This document shows, piece after piece, positions 40,423 to 48,940 of a DNA stretch of 55,037 nt. The translations under genes were made by a program, and so were the position numbers. Where the stretch lies: NCBI RefSeq assembly GCF_039534165.1, contig NZ_BAAAUX010000027.1, positions 1-55,037 of the forward strand, read 5' to 3'. This DNA is from Saccharopolyspora_D taberi (GTDB taxonomy: Bacteria > Actinomycetota > Actinomycetes > Mycobacteriales > Pseudonocardiaceae). Below the pieces are notes generated by a model. The model did no database searches. It saw only the letters and a program-made list of their open reading frames with translations, and was not told where the DNA came from. Position 1 is the stretch's first letter. Each line of letters opens with the position of its first letter.

Positions 40423-40886
40423 GACCCCAGCACGTCCGGCAGGTCGCGGCCCAGGTAGACGGTGAGCGGGTTGTCCGCGTAGTAGCCGAAGGGCTCGACC
40501 TCGGTGTACCCGGCGGACCGGAACAGCGCGAGCGCCACCGGGTGGCGCTGGTTCGTCTCCAGCACCATCTTGCGCTCGCCGCACGCCGACGCCGTGTTCT
40601 CCAGCCAGGCCAGCATGGTTCGCGAGTAGCCGTTGCCGCGGTGCTCGTCCGGCACGTACATCCGGCGGAGCTCGGCGCACTTCCCGATCCGGTGGCGCCA
40701 GCCGCCCATCACGACCGGGGTGCCTTCCACGTAACCCACGCCGAACCGGCCCTTGGGCGGGGTGAACTGGGCTGCTTCGCCGCGGCAGACATCGGGGTAG
40801 CCGTAGATCCGCGCGTATTCCGCCTGGAGGCGTCTGGCCAGGGCGACGACGTCCGGATGGTCGTAAGAACGTCGGATTATCTCCAT
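40419..40886 (-). CDS. GNAT-family N-acetyltransferase
   Basis: From ATG 40886 it encodes 155 residues; the acetyl-CoA loop is YVPDEHRGNGYSRTML and the late strand YTEVEPFGYYADNP. The domain is complete and the start (MEIIRRSYDHPDVV) is natural, although the frame is open above it. The substrate is not known. It is the last gene of the minus-strand block that includes TetR, the MFS exporter and erm. Confidence 0.88.
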   Translation of the reverse strand: MEIIRRSYDHPDVVALARRLQAEYARIYGYPDVCRGEAAQFTPPKGRFGVGYVEGTPVVMGGWRHRIGKCAELRRMYVPDEHRGNGYSRTMLAWLENTASACGERKMVLETNQRHPVALALFRSAGYTEVEPFGYYADNPLTVYLGRDLPDVLGS

Positions 40887-40951
40887 GGCGCACACCATAA
40901 GCATTCCGTCCGATCCGGACGTCCACACCAGACGGTTCAGCAGGGGACGGT

Positions 40952-41548
40952 TCAGCTCTGGGGGCCCCGCAGCAGCGGGACCACCACCTCGTCGACGATC
41001 TCCACCAGCGCGTCGTCCGGGATCGGCACACCCTGGAACAGGAACTGCTCGCGCACCATCGCCAGCCCGACCTCCAGCCTGCGCGGGGTGACCGCGTCCG
41101 CGTCGATCTCCCCGCGCTCCACCGCTCGCCGGGTGATCTCCTGCATCGCCCTGAGCCCCGAATGGTGCGAGTGCTCGCGCAGCTCGGCGGTGCGCGACCG
41201 GTCGCTGAGCGCGTCGCCGAGCAGCCCGCGCAGCGCCTCGCCCGCGGGGCCCGCCAGGATCTCGGCGTTGGCGCGCAGCATCGCGAGCAGGTCTCCGCGC
41301 AGGCTGCCGGTCTCCGGCGGCGAGTCCGGGTCGGGCAGCGCGTGGTACACGGCTTCGAGCACCAGCTCCATCCGGCTGGCCCACCTGCGGTACAGCGACG
41401 CCTTGCCGGTCCGGGACCGCTCCGCCACCCGCTCCATGGTCAGCTTCGCGTAGCCGACCTCGGTCAGCTCGTCCAGGACGGCCTGGAAGATCGCGGCGTT
41501 GAGGGCCTCGCCCCGGCGCCTGGGGAGTTTGCGGTGGTCGGTGACCAT
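40952..41548 (-). CDS. TetR-family regulator of the exporter
   Basis: The 198-residue protein has an N-terminal HTH (about 15-60: AIFQAVLDELTEVGYAKLTM, then RVAERSRTGKASLYRRWASR). The C-terminal helical domain carries no obvious metal-binding site. The gene is 74 nt after the 14-TM exporter gene on the same strand. The exporter's promoter carries a palindromic operator (43018-43034), so it most likely represses the exporter and itself. Confidence 0.88.
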   Translation of the reverse strand: MVTDHRKLPRRRGEALNAAIFQAVLDELTEVGYAKLTMERVAERSRTGKASLYRRWASRMELVLEAVYHALPDPDSPPETGSLRGDLLAMLRANAEILAGPAGEALRGLLGDALSDRSRTAELREHSHHSGLRAMQEITRRAVERGEIDADAVTPRRLEVGLAMVREQFLFQGVPIPDDALVEIVDEVVVPLLRGPQS

Positions 41549-41622
41549 GTCCTCGATCCTACGAATCCGCCGAGGTCACCCGGCCGGCGTCGGCCCCGAG
41601 TGTGACGAGGTCGGCGGGCTGC

Positions 41623-42960
41623 TCATGTGGTCCGCACCACGTGCGCCGTTGTCCGAAGTGGACGATCGGGCAGGGTCAGCGCCAGTGCGAGGGCGACGAC
41701 GAGCAGCGGCGCCAGCATGCCGAACACCGGCGGCACCTCGGCGAGCGCGGCCGGACCGGCGAGCCGGTCGCCGACCAGCGCTCCCACCGCCGCGACCCCG
41801 CCGGACGCGCCGATCTGGCGGAAGAACGTCACCGCCGAGGTCGCGGTGCCCAGGTCGCCGTGGCCGACCGCGTTCTGCGCCACCAGCACCATGACCTGCA
41901 TGACCAGGCCGACACCGAGCCCGGTCAGCAGCATCGCCGCACCGATCGCGACCGGATCGCGCGCGAACGCCAGCAGCCCCAGGCCGATCGCGGCCACCGC
42001 CGTCCCGGCGACCGGATACGCCTTGTACCTGCCGGTGCGGGTGATCAGCCGACCGGACACGACGGTCGTCAGCAGCACGCCGATCATCAGCGCGGTCACC
42101 ACGAGCCCGGCCCTCGTCGCGTCGACCCCGAGCGCGACCTGGAGGAACGCGGGCATGTAGGTCACGGTCCCGAACAGCGCGAACCCGATGAGCACGCTGA
42201 TGCCGACCGGGACGGCGAACGCGCGCTCGCGGAACAGGCGCGGCGGCAGGACCGGATCGGCCGCGCGGCGGACCGTCGCGGCCCAGGCGACCGCCCCGGC
42301 GAGGGCGACGAGCAGCCACCACGGGGTGCGGGTCTGGCCGAGCAGCACGATGCCGACGACCGCCACCGCGAGCGAGAGCGCTCCGGCGTAGTCGATCGGT
42401 GGCCGGGCCGACGGCCGCGGCAGCCGCAGCGTCGCGGTGAGGACGGCGAAGGCGACCAGGCCCAGCGGCGGGTAGAGCGCGAAGATCCAGCGCCAGCCGA
42501 GGTGGTCGGCGAACAGGCCGCCGACCAGCGGCCCGCCCACCACGGCCACCACGTAGGCCGCGCCGATCAGGCCCAGGTACCGGCCGCGCTCGCGGGGGCT
42601 GACCAGCTCGCCGATGATCGCCTGCGCACCGATCATCAGCCCGCCGCCGCCGACGCCCTGCACCGCGCGGAAGACGATGAGCTGCGGCATCGAGGCGGCC
42701 AGCCCGCAGAGCACGGCCCCGGTCACGAACACGGCGATGGCCACCTGGATCAGCGGTTTGCGGCCGAACCGGTCGCCAAGCTTGCCGTAGCCGGGCATGA
42801 CCACCGTCGCCGCGACGAGGTACGCCGTCACCACGGCGGGCATCCGGTCGAGCCCGCCGAGATCGGCGGCGATCGCGGGCAGCGCGGGCGTCATGATCGT
42901 CTGGTCGAGGGCGCCGAGCAGCATCGCCAGCAGCAGTCCGGGAAGGGCGAGTCCGATCAC
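41623..42960 (-). CDS. MFS exporter, DHA2 (14-TM) type
   Basis: The 445-residue protein starts at GTG 42960 after GAGGAGG. It has 14 hydrophobic segments in the DHA2 order, with LDQTIMTPALPAIAADLG at the start, the loop YGKLGDRFGRKPLIQ (motif A), and GGPLVGGLFADHLGWRWIF (motif C region). It is probably a proton-coupled drug antiporter. Upstream lies a TetR-type palindrome and then erm, so exporter and erm form an antibiotic-resistance block. Whether it is co-transcribed with erm is unclear, since it has its own operator. Confidence 0.9.
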   Translation of the reverse strand: MIGLALPGLLLAMLLGALDQTIMTPALPAIAADLGGLDRMPAVVTAYLVAATVVMPGYGKLGDRFGRKPLIQVAIAVFVTGAVLCGLAASMPQLIVFRAVQGVGGGGLMIGAQAIIGELVSPRERGRYLGLIGAAYVVAVVGGPLVGGLFADHLGWRWIFALYPPLGLVAFAVLTATLRLPRPSARPPIDYAGALSLAVAVVGIVLLGQTRTPWWLLVALAGAVAWAATVRRAADPVLPPRLFRERAFAVPVGISVLIGFALFGTVTYMPAFLQVALGVDATRAGLVVTALMIGVLLTTVVSGRLITRTGRYKAYPVAGTAVAAIGLGLLAFARDPVAIGAAMLLTGLGVGLVMQVMVLVAQNAVGHGDLGTATSAVTFFRQIGASGGVAAVGALVGDRLAGPAALAEVPPVFGMLAPLLVVALALALTLPDRPLRTTAHVVRTT

Positions 42961-43017
42961 CGCGGTCCTCCTCGGCGAGGACGTTTTCCGTTCCCCGAAG
43001 GTACGACCGCCAGTGTT

Positions 43018-43034
43018 GTGAACGCAACGTTCAC
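43018..43034. promoter_or_regulatory. 17-bp palindromic TetR operator before the exporter gene
   Basis: GTGAACG-CAA-CGTTCAC is fully symmetrical and sits 58 nt upstream of the exporter start, just overlapping the erm stop codon. The TetR gene downstream of the exporter is the likely binder. Confidence 0.75.
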
Positions 43035-43765
43035 TAACGATGCAGTCGAGCCCAGTCCTCCGGGGTCAGGTCCTTCGGCAGCGCATCGGCGGGAACACCG
43101 CTGGGAAGCGGCCTCCGCAGGTTCCGCAGCACGGCGCGCAGACCGCGCCCGCGGCCGGTGAACACGGCCTCGACCATCGCCTGGTACGCACCGAGCTCGG
43201 ACCACGGCACCAGCGGACGCGCGCGGCGGCGGACCGCCAGCAGCCCGCCGTCCACCGACGGCACCGGCCGGAACGCCTGCGCGCGCACCCGGCCGCAGAG
43301 CCGGAACTCGTACCAGGGCGCCCACTGCGCGTTGAGCATCGAGCCGCCGTCCGCGCGCTTGCGCGCGACGTCGAACTGCACCAGCAGCGCAGCCCTGGTC
43401 CAGGACGGCTCGGCGAGCAGCCGCCGGACGATCGCGGTCGTCTGCGAGTACGGCAGGTTGCCGACGACCACGTGCTCGGTGCGGGGGAAGGCGAACCGCA
43501 GCACGTCCCCGCGCACCACGCGCGCCCAGGGGCAGCGGACGCGCAGCACGTCCGCCCAGTGCGGATCGATCTCGACGGCGGTCACCGGATGACCGGCGAG
43601 TTCCCTGGTCACGGCGCCCGCACCGGCGCCGAGCTCGACCACCGGCGTGGGTCCGGTCAGGTCGAGGAGGCGGACGAGCCGACGCGCGGCAGCGCGGTCG
43701 ACGAGGAAGTTCTGGCCGAGTTCGCGGCGCGCGCGGTCGCGCGCCGACAGGCGGCGGGAAGGCAT
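43034..43765 (-). CDS. erm: Erm-family 23S rRNA (A2058) methyltransferase
   Basis: It encodes 243 residues from ATG 43765 (MPSRRLSARDRAR). Erm motifs are LGQNFLVD, VVELGAGAGAVTREL (SAM motif I), AVEIDPHWADVL and the catalytic VVGNLPYSQT, then FRPVPSVDGGLL. Family members dimethylate or monomethylate A2058 and confer macrolide-lincosamide-streptogramin B resistance. The length fits the short actinomycete class, not ErmE (about 380). Upstream there is a leader ORF and complementary stem that can regulate it. An AGGAG (43773-43777 on the minus strand) precedes the start. Confidence 0.9.
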   Translation of the reverse strand: MPSRRLSARDRARRELGQNFLVDRAAARRLVRLLDLTGPTPVVELGAGAGAVTRELAGHPVTAVEIDPHWADVLRVRCPWARVVRGDVLRFAFPRTEHVVVGNLPYSQTTAIVRRLLAEPSWTRAALLVQFDVARKRADGGSMLNAQWAPWYEFRLCGRVRAQAFRPVPSVDGGLLAVRRRARPLVPWSELGAYQAMVEAVFTGRGRGLRAVLRNLRRPLPSGVPADALPKDLTPEDWARLHR

Positions 43766-43778
43766 GGCGGAGCTCCTG

Positions 43779-43913
43779 CGTCACGGGCCGGTGGGGAACC
43801 GGGTCCGTTCGCGGAGCGGGCGCGCCGGGGCGGCCGCAGGCTCGACGCGACGAACCCGGGCGGCGGCAGCGCTCCAGTGCGCTGCCTATGCGTGGCGCAG
43901 GCGGCCCGTGACG
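43779..43913 (-). promoter_or_regulatory. Predicted translational attenuator of erm
   Basis: On the minus-strand RNA, CGUCACGGGCCG (43913 to 43902) lies inside the leader ORF and is perfectly complementary to CGGCCCGUGACG (43790 to 43779), which ends 1 nt before the erm Shine-Dalgarno (43777-43773). The leader stop is followed at once by a small 7-bp hairpin (43866-43885). A ribosome stalled at leader codon 12 would cover the 5' arm and free the erm initiation region. Confidence 0.75.
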
Positions 43914-43933
43914 GCCGCGGCGGCGGATGCCAT
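43886..43933 (-). CDS. erm leader peptide MASAAAAVTGRLRHA
   Basis: The ORF of 15 codons starts at ATG 43933 and stops with TAG at 43888. It is 120 nt upstream of erm. Residues 11-13 are Arg-Leu-Arg, the +x+ motif known to cause macrolide-dependent stalling in ErmDL-type leaders. Its codons 7-11 form the 5' arm of the attenuator. There is no strong Shine-Dalgarno, but a TAGCCT (43941-43946, minus strand) 7 nt before the ATG could be a -10, giving a leaderless or near-leaderless transcript. A TTCGCC with an A-run upstream could be a -35 of WhiB7 type. Confidence 0.65.
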   Translation of the reverse strand: MASAAAAVTGRLRHA

Positions 43934-44053
43934 GTCCCGCAGGCTAGGCGGCGGAACCGCTTGGGGGCGAACGGTTTTTCCGATCACATTCGGTGATCGA
44001 TGCGACTCGGCAAGTGACCATACGGGCGGAACAGCCGCAACTCTGCGTCATGA

Positions 44054-44075
44054 ATTTGACCCTTGTTCACCTTTT
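44054..44075 (+). promoter_or_regulatory. PHO-box-like direct repeat upstream of the second PhoX gene
   Basis: ATTTGACCCTT and GTTCACCTTTT form two 11-bp units on the + strand, resembling the GTTCACC repeat units bound by PhoP in Streptomyces. The site lies 69 nt upstream of the PhoX TTG start. Assignment rests on pattern only. The first PhoX gene has no comparable clear site. Confidence 0.45.
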
Positions 44076-44143
44076 GGTACGGGAGTACTCGCCTGCCCTG
44101 CATAGCGTGCTGGCTGTTCCCGACTGAGTCCTTGGAGGTCCGC

Positions 44144-46207
44144 TTGTCTCCCCGATCGGACAGCGGGCGGGTCGTCCCGCTCCCACTTCTGTCCAACCAC
44201 TCCGCCGCCCGTTCGTCGGTGACCTGCCGGTTCCGCTGCGGCAACGCGTGCGCGCACGAGGCGCCGAACACCTCGGACAACCCGTACTTCGGTGACATCG
44301 TCGAGAGCGTGCTGAGCCGCCGCGGCGTGCTCAAGGCCGGAAGCGTGCTCGCGCTGTCCGTCGGTGGTGCCGCCGCCGTCAGCGGTGCCGCCGCCGCGCA
44401 GCCCGCCGCTCCCGCGCAGCGCCCCGCCGGGGGCGGCGTGCCGGGTACGAACTTCGCGCCGGTCGCCCCGAACACCCAGGACGCCGTCGTCATCCCCGAG
44501 GGCTACCAGCAGGAGATCGTGATCCGCTGGGGAGACGCGGTCGTCGAGGGCGCCCCGGAGTTCGACTTCAACAACCAGACCGCCGCCGCGCAGGAGAAGC
44601 AGTTCGGCTACAACAACGACTTCGCCGGGCTGATCCCGCTCGACAGCAGCGGCCGGGAGCACCTCCTGGTGTGCAACCACGAGTACACCACCGAGACCCA
44701 CATGTTCCTGAACTACGACGAGAACAACCCGACCGAGGAGCAGGTGCGCATCGCGTGGGCGGCGCACGGCCTGTCGGTGGTGGCGGTCGGCCGCGACGGT
44801 GACAAGGGCTTCAAGCCCAAGCCCAGCAAGTACAACCGCCGCATCACGCTGAACACCGAGTTCGAGCTGCGCGGCCCGGCCGCGGGCAGCGACCACCTCA
44901 AGACCTCGGCGGACCCGACCGGCACCAAGGTCTTCGGCACCCAGAACAACTGCTCCGGCAGCGTCACGCCGTGGGGCACGGTGCTGTCCGGCGAGGAGAA
45001 CTTCAACCAGTACTTCGCCAACGCCGACAGCGTCACCGACCCGAAGGCCAAGGAGCGGCTCGCCCGCTACGGCCTCAAGGGCACCGAGAGCGACCGCAAG
45101 TGGGAGCGCTTCGACAAGCGCTGGGACATCGCGCAGGAGCCCAACGAGGCCAACCGGTTCGGCTGGATCGTCGAGATCGACCCGCACGACCCGGGCTCGA
45201 CGCCGGTCAAGCACACCGCGCTGGGCCGGTTCAAGCACGAGACCGCCTCCATCAAGATCGCCGAGGACGGCCGGGTCGTCGCGTACTCCGGTGACGACGA
45301 GCGCTTCGACTACATCTACAAGTACGTGTCCAACGGCCGGGTCAAGCCGGGCACCAGCGCGCTCGCCCGCCGCCACAACATGTCGCTGCTCGACGACGGC
45401 ACCCTCTACGTCGCGAAGTTCACCGGCAACAGCCCGGCAGGCGAGATCGACGGCACCGGCAAGCTGCCCGCCGACGGCCACTTCGACGGCACCGGCGAGT
45501 GGCTGCCGCTGGCCAGCGGCAAGCGCTCCTTCGTCCCCGGCTTCACCGCCGAGGAGGTCTACGTCTTCACCCGGCTCGCCGCCGACGCCGTCGGCGCGAC
45601 CAAGATGGACCGCCCGGAGGACATCGAGCCGAACCCGGTCAACGGCTACATCTACTGCGCCCTGACCAACAACTCCAACCGCGGCTCGGCGGGCAACGCC
45701 GGTCCGGACGAGGCCAACCCGCGGGTCGGCAACAAGCACGGTCACGTGCTGGAGATGGACGACGACACCACCGGCACGAAGTTCCGCTGGAACCTGCTGC
45801 TGGTCTGCGGCGACCCGAACGACCCGGGCACCTACTTCGGCGGGTTCGACAAGACCCAGGTCAGCCCGATCTCCTGCCCGGACAACGTCGCGTTCGACCG
45901 GCACGGCAACCTGTGGATCTCCACCGACGGCAACGCGCTGGAGGCCAACGACGGTCTGTTCGCGGTGCCGGTCGCGGGCCCGGAGCGCGGCAGGGTCAAG
46001 CAGTTCCTGACCGTGCCGGTCGGCGCCGAGACCTGCGGGCCGGTCGTCACCGACCACGTCATCACCGTCTGCGTCCAGCACCCCGGTGAGATCGACGGCG
46101 CGGGCGCGGGCAACCCGGCCTCGCACTGGCCCGACGGCGGCAGCTCGCAGCCCCGTCCGTCGGTGGTCGCCGTCTGGCGCGCCGACGGGGCCGAGATCGG
46201 CAGCTGA
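44144..46207 (+). CDS. PhoX-type alkaline phosphatase (DUF839), second copy
   Basis: TTG 44144 is chosen: GGAGG ends 5 nt upstream and the first residues (LSPRSDSGRVVPLPLLSNHS) align with the start of the first copy. It encodes 687 residues. The conserved Cys motif VTCRFRCGNACAHE precedes a Tat-like SRRGVLKAGSVLALSV. Catalytic-domain motifs match the paralogue, including NNHEYTTE-like CNHEYTTETH, NNCSGSVTPWGTVLSGEEN and MDRPEDIEPNP. The upstream PHO-box-like repeat suggests induction under phosphate limitation. Confidence 0.92.
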   Translation: MSPRSDSGRVVPLPLLSNHSAARSSVTCRFRCGNACAHEAPNTSDNPYFGDIVESVLSRRGVLKAGSVLALSVGGAAAVSGAAAAQPAAPAQRPAGGGVPGTNFAPVAPNTQDAVVIPEGYQQEIVIRWGDAVVEGAPEFDFNNQTAAAQEKQFGYNNDFAGLIPLDSSGREHLLVCNHEYTTETHMFLNYDENNPTEEQVRIAWAAHGLSVVAVGRDGDKGFKPKPSKYNRRITLNTEFELRGPAAGSDHLKTSADPTGTKVFGTQNNCSGSVTPWGTVLSGEENFNQYFANADSVTDPKAKERLARYGLKGTESDRKWERFDKRWDIAQEPNEANRFGWIVEIDPHDPGSTPVKHTALGRFKHETASIKIAEDGRVVAYSGDDERFDYIYKYVSNGRVKPGTSALARRHNMSLLDDGTLYVAKFTGNSPAGEIDGTGKLPADGHFDGTGEWLPLASGKRSFVPGFTAEEVYVFTRLAADAVGATKMDRPEDIEPNPVNGYIYCALTNNSNRGSAGNAGPDEANPRVGNKHGHVLEMDDDTTGTKFRWNLLLVCGDPNDPGTYFGGFDKTQVSPISCPDNVAFDRHGNLWISTDGNALEANDGLFAVPVAGPERGRVKQFLTVPVGAETCGPVVTDHVITVCVQHPGEIDGAGAGNPASHWPDGGSSQPRPSVVAVWRADGAEIGS

Positions 46208-46323
46208 GAGAAGGAACCCCGGGGCGGTGCGGATTCCCGCGCCGCCCCGGGCGGTATTTGGACCCTGTTCGGCCGACTCGGGTCGTCGCAGCCTTGGGCG
46301 CAGGGCGACCCGAGGAGGACGAC

Positions 46324-46683
46324 ATGACGCTCGAAGCCAAGGACCTCGCGAGGCCGGACGAGAAGCGCGAGTTCGGGCACGGCGAGATGGAACTCGTCGA
46401 GCTGCCCGGCGTGACCGTCGGCCGCGCGCACATGCACCCCGGCTGGCGCTGGTCCAACGACGTGAAACCGATCGTGGGCACGGAGAGCTGCCAGCAGCCG
46501 CACACCATGTACGTGCTGTCCGGCAAGATCCACATCGTCATGGACGACGGCCAGGAGGCCGATGTCGAGGCCGGGCAGAGCGCGGTGGTCAGCCCCGGCC
46601 ACGACGCCTGGGTGGTCGGCGACGAGGACTTCGTCGCGATCGACTGGACCGCCGCCGCGACCTACGCGACCGCACCCGAGTAG
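46324..46683 (+). CDS. Cupin-domain protein
   Basis: From ATG 46324 after GAGGAGGACGAC, the 119-residue protein has one cupin barrel: motif 1 near HMHPGWRWSNDVKP, motif 2 near PGHDAWVVGDEDFVAIDW, with YVLSGKIHIVMDDG between. His ligands are present but the pattern for a mononuclear metal site is incomplete. It is likely a small-molecule binder. There is a shared terminator with the convergent VanW gene. Confidence 0.85.
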   Translation: MTLEAKDLARPDEKREFGHGEMELVELPGVTVGRAHMHPGWRWSNDVKPIVGTESCQQPHTMYVLSGKIHIVMDDGQEADVEAGQSAVVSPGHDAWVVGDEDFVAIDWTAAATYATAPE

Positions 46684-46708
46684 GGCGCGACCGCGGCCCG
46701 GAAACACC

Positions 46709-46737
46709 GCTGCCCCCCGAGAGTCTCGAGGGGCAGC
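46709..46737. terminator. Bidirectional terminator between cupin and VanW genes
   Basis: GCTGCCCCCCGAG (46709-46721) and CTCGAGGGGCAGC (46725-46737) pair with one mismatch and a 3-nt loop. It lies between convergent genes. Confidence 0.75.
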
Positions 46738-46744
46738 GAGTCGG

Positions 46745-48823
46745 TCAGCGCGGCGCCGGCGCAGCCGCGCCGGGCGGCGCGGGCGGTCCGCAGTGGACGA
46801 TCGGCTGCGGTTCGTAGACCGTCTTCTTGGGGTTCTCGACCTTCACCTCGCCGGTCTGCACGTTGCGCAGGGTCCGGGTGTCGGTGACGGTGAACCCGCC
46901 GTTGCCCTTGCTGGGGCTGCACGGCTGGCCCGGCGGCACGACGACCTCGTGCGGCGCGGTCAGGTTGGTGCGCTCGCCGGTCTGCGAGGTCACGTCGTAC
47001 TGCTTGGTGCTCCAGAACTTCACCGTGATCGACGACGGCGTCCACTGCGTGGTGATCAGGACGCCGCTCTTGGTGGTGTTCTTGAACTTGACGTCGATGA
47101 CGCTGCTGCCGTCGGCGCCCTGGAACACCGTCGCCTCGCGGCCTGCCGGGTAGCGGCTGATGTAGTAGCTGTGCGCCTTGTGCTCGACGTCCTGCATGCC
47201 CGCGAAGTACGAGGCGTTGTAGATCGTCGTGGCGAACTGCGAGATCCCGCCGCCGACCGCCTTGCCCGGCCTGCCGTCCTGGATGATGCCGGACTCGATG
47301 TAGCCCTGGGCCGCACCGCGCGGACCGGTGTGCCCGTTGAGGCTGAAGGTCTCGCCCGGCTTGACCACCGCGCCGTTGACCTGCTCGGCGGTCCGCCGGA
47401 TGTTCACCCCGGACGCGGGCTCGAACCCGCCGGTGGTGAACTCGCTGACCACCTCGCGGATGCCGAGCTGGTTGGCCTGGTCGGTGGTGAACTTCGCGGG
47501 CTGGTGCACGTAGATCGCCTGCACCGAGCGGTTCCGCGGCTGCTTGAGCACGTCGGTCAGCCGCTCGAAGCTCTTGTTCCAGTCGATGCCGACCCCGTCG
47601 GTCGACGGCTTGACCACCGGTGCCCCGCCCTCGACCACGATCTGGGCGTCCTTGCCGGGCACGATCGTGCTCGCCAGCTGCGGCTCCACGCCTCCGATCG
47701 CGGCGGGCACGTCCACGATCGGCCGCAGCCCGCCGTTGCCGTCGGGCTCGAACCGCAGGGCCGAGGCGATCGCCTCGGGCGTGAACGTCGCGTCCTTGCC
47801 CTGCCCGCGCACGGTCACCGGACCGGACACCGCGGGCTCGGCGACCTCCTTCAGAGCCTTGCGCACGCCTTCGGCGGTGGTGCTGACCGGCTGCTGGGTG
47901 AACGGCACCCGCACCGGGTCCGGATCCGCCCAGTCGCCGAGCACCGCGTCCGCCGCGCCCTGCACGTCGATCTGGCGGCCGATCACCGGATCGACCGCGA
48001 CCGGCTTCGCGCCCTCGAAGGTGATCGAGCCCTCGGCGGGCGCCCGGTCCAGCTCCGGCCGGACCTGCTCCAGCGCCGCGGTGAGCTGCCCGCGGTCGCC
48101 GTTGCTGACCGGCTGCACCTCGCGGGTGGTGAACAGCGAGGTCAACCGGGTGATCGGGTTCCACGGCTGGGCACCGGCCTGCTCGACGGTCGCGGCCCAG
48201 TCCATCTCCAGCCCGGCCGCCGACGGGTCGATGCTGGCGGTCCGGTCACCGGCGACCAGCTGCACGGGCTTGTCCAGGCCCGGTCCGAGCGAGGCGCGCA
48301 GCCGGCTCTCGGCGGCGGCCTTGTCGAGCCCGCCGATCGGCACGTCGGCCACGACCGTGCCGCGCGGCACGGTGCCGCTGGAGAACACGAGGTCACCGAT
48401 GTAGAGCAGCGCGAGCGCGCCGACGGCCGCACCGGCGATGATGCCCGCGCGGATCAGGCCGCGCTTGCGCTCGCCGGGCTCGCCCGCCTGCGGCGGCGCG
48501 GGTGTCGCGGGCTGGGGTGCGGCGGGCGGCGGCTGGACGCCGTTCCAGACCGGGATCGACTGGGTCTGCTCGACCGAGAAGTCCGGGAAGTCGGACGGCA
48601 CCGCCGAGAGGTTCGCGGTGCGCTCGGCGTCGGACTCCGGCTGGACCGGGCGCTCGACGGCCCGGGTCGCGTCGTCGTGGGTCGGGCGTTCGACAGCCGG
48701 CCGGGTCGCGTCGTCCTGGACCGGCGGGATCGACTGCGTCCGCTCGGCGTCGGTTTCCGGTCCCGCGACCGAGATGCGCTCGGTCGCGTCCGCGGTCTCG
48801 GGGCGTTCGTGGTTTTCCGGCAC
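46745..48823 (-). CDS. Membrane-anchored VanW-domain protein
   Basis: It encodes 692 residues from the GTG at 48823. The cytoplasmic N-terminus (about 1-120) is acidic and repetitive (ERPTHDDATRAVERP and related), with one membrane helix (about 122-145, IIAGAAVGALALLYIG). Two putative PG-binding/YoaR-like domains follow, then VanW (about 490-600) with GETFSLNGHTGPRGAAQGY and GGGISQFATTIYNASY, and a C-terminal Pro/Ala tail. VanW domains are common in Gram-positive cell-envelope proteins; their role is unclear. Confidence 0.87.
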   Translation of the reverse strand: MPENHERPETADATERISVAGPETDAERTQSIPPVQDDATRPAVERPTHDDATRAVERPVQPESDAERTANLSAVPSDFPDFSVEQTQSIPVWNGVQPPPAAPQPATPAPPQAGEPGERKRGLIRAGIIAGAAVGALALLYIGDLVFSSGTVPRGTVVADVPIGGLDKAAAESRLRASLGPGLDKPVQLVAGDRTASIDPSAAGLEMDWAATVEQAGAQPWNPITRLTSLFTTREVQPVSNGDRGQLTAALEQVRPELDRAPAEGSITFEGAKPVAVDPVIGRQIDVQGAADAVLGDWADPDPVRVPFTQQPVSTTAEGVRKALKEVAEPAVSGPVTVRGQGKDATFTPEAIASALRFEPDGNGGLRPIVDVPAAIGGVEPQLASTIVPGKDAQIVVEGGAPVVKPSTDGVGIDWNKSFERLTDVLKQPRNRSVQAIYVHQPAKFTTDQANQLGIREVVSEFTTGGFEPASGVNIRRTAEQVNGAVVKPGETFSLNGHTGPRGAAQGYIESGIIQDGRPGKAVGGGISQFATTIYNASYFAGMQDVEHKAHSYYISRYPAGREATVFQGADGSSVIDVKFKNTTKSGVLITTQWTPSSITVKFWSTKQYDVTSQTGERTNLTAPHEVVVPPGQPCSPSKGNGGFTVTDTRTLRNVQTGEVKVENPKKTVYEPQPIVHCGPPAPPGAAAPAPR

Positions 48824-48940
48824 CGCTTCCCCTTCTCGTCTGGTGTGCGGTGGGGCGAGACAGGCGTAGAAATTGCGGCAGCCCCGCGCGGGGGCACTGC
48901 GTCCGGGATCCGAGTATGGGGCAGGCGCCCGGACGCTACA

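Noticed and set aside
43981..43999. Palindrome CGATCAC-ATTCG-GTGATCG as an additional operator
   Set aside because: Real symmetry, but it lies between erm leader and PhoX promoters with no assigned regulator, so I do not list it as a feature.
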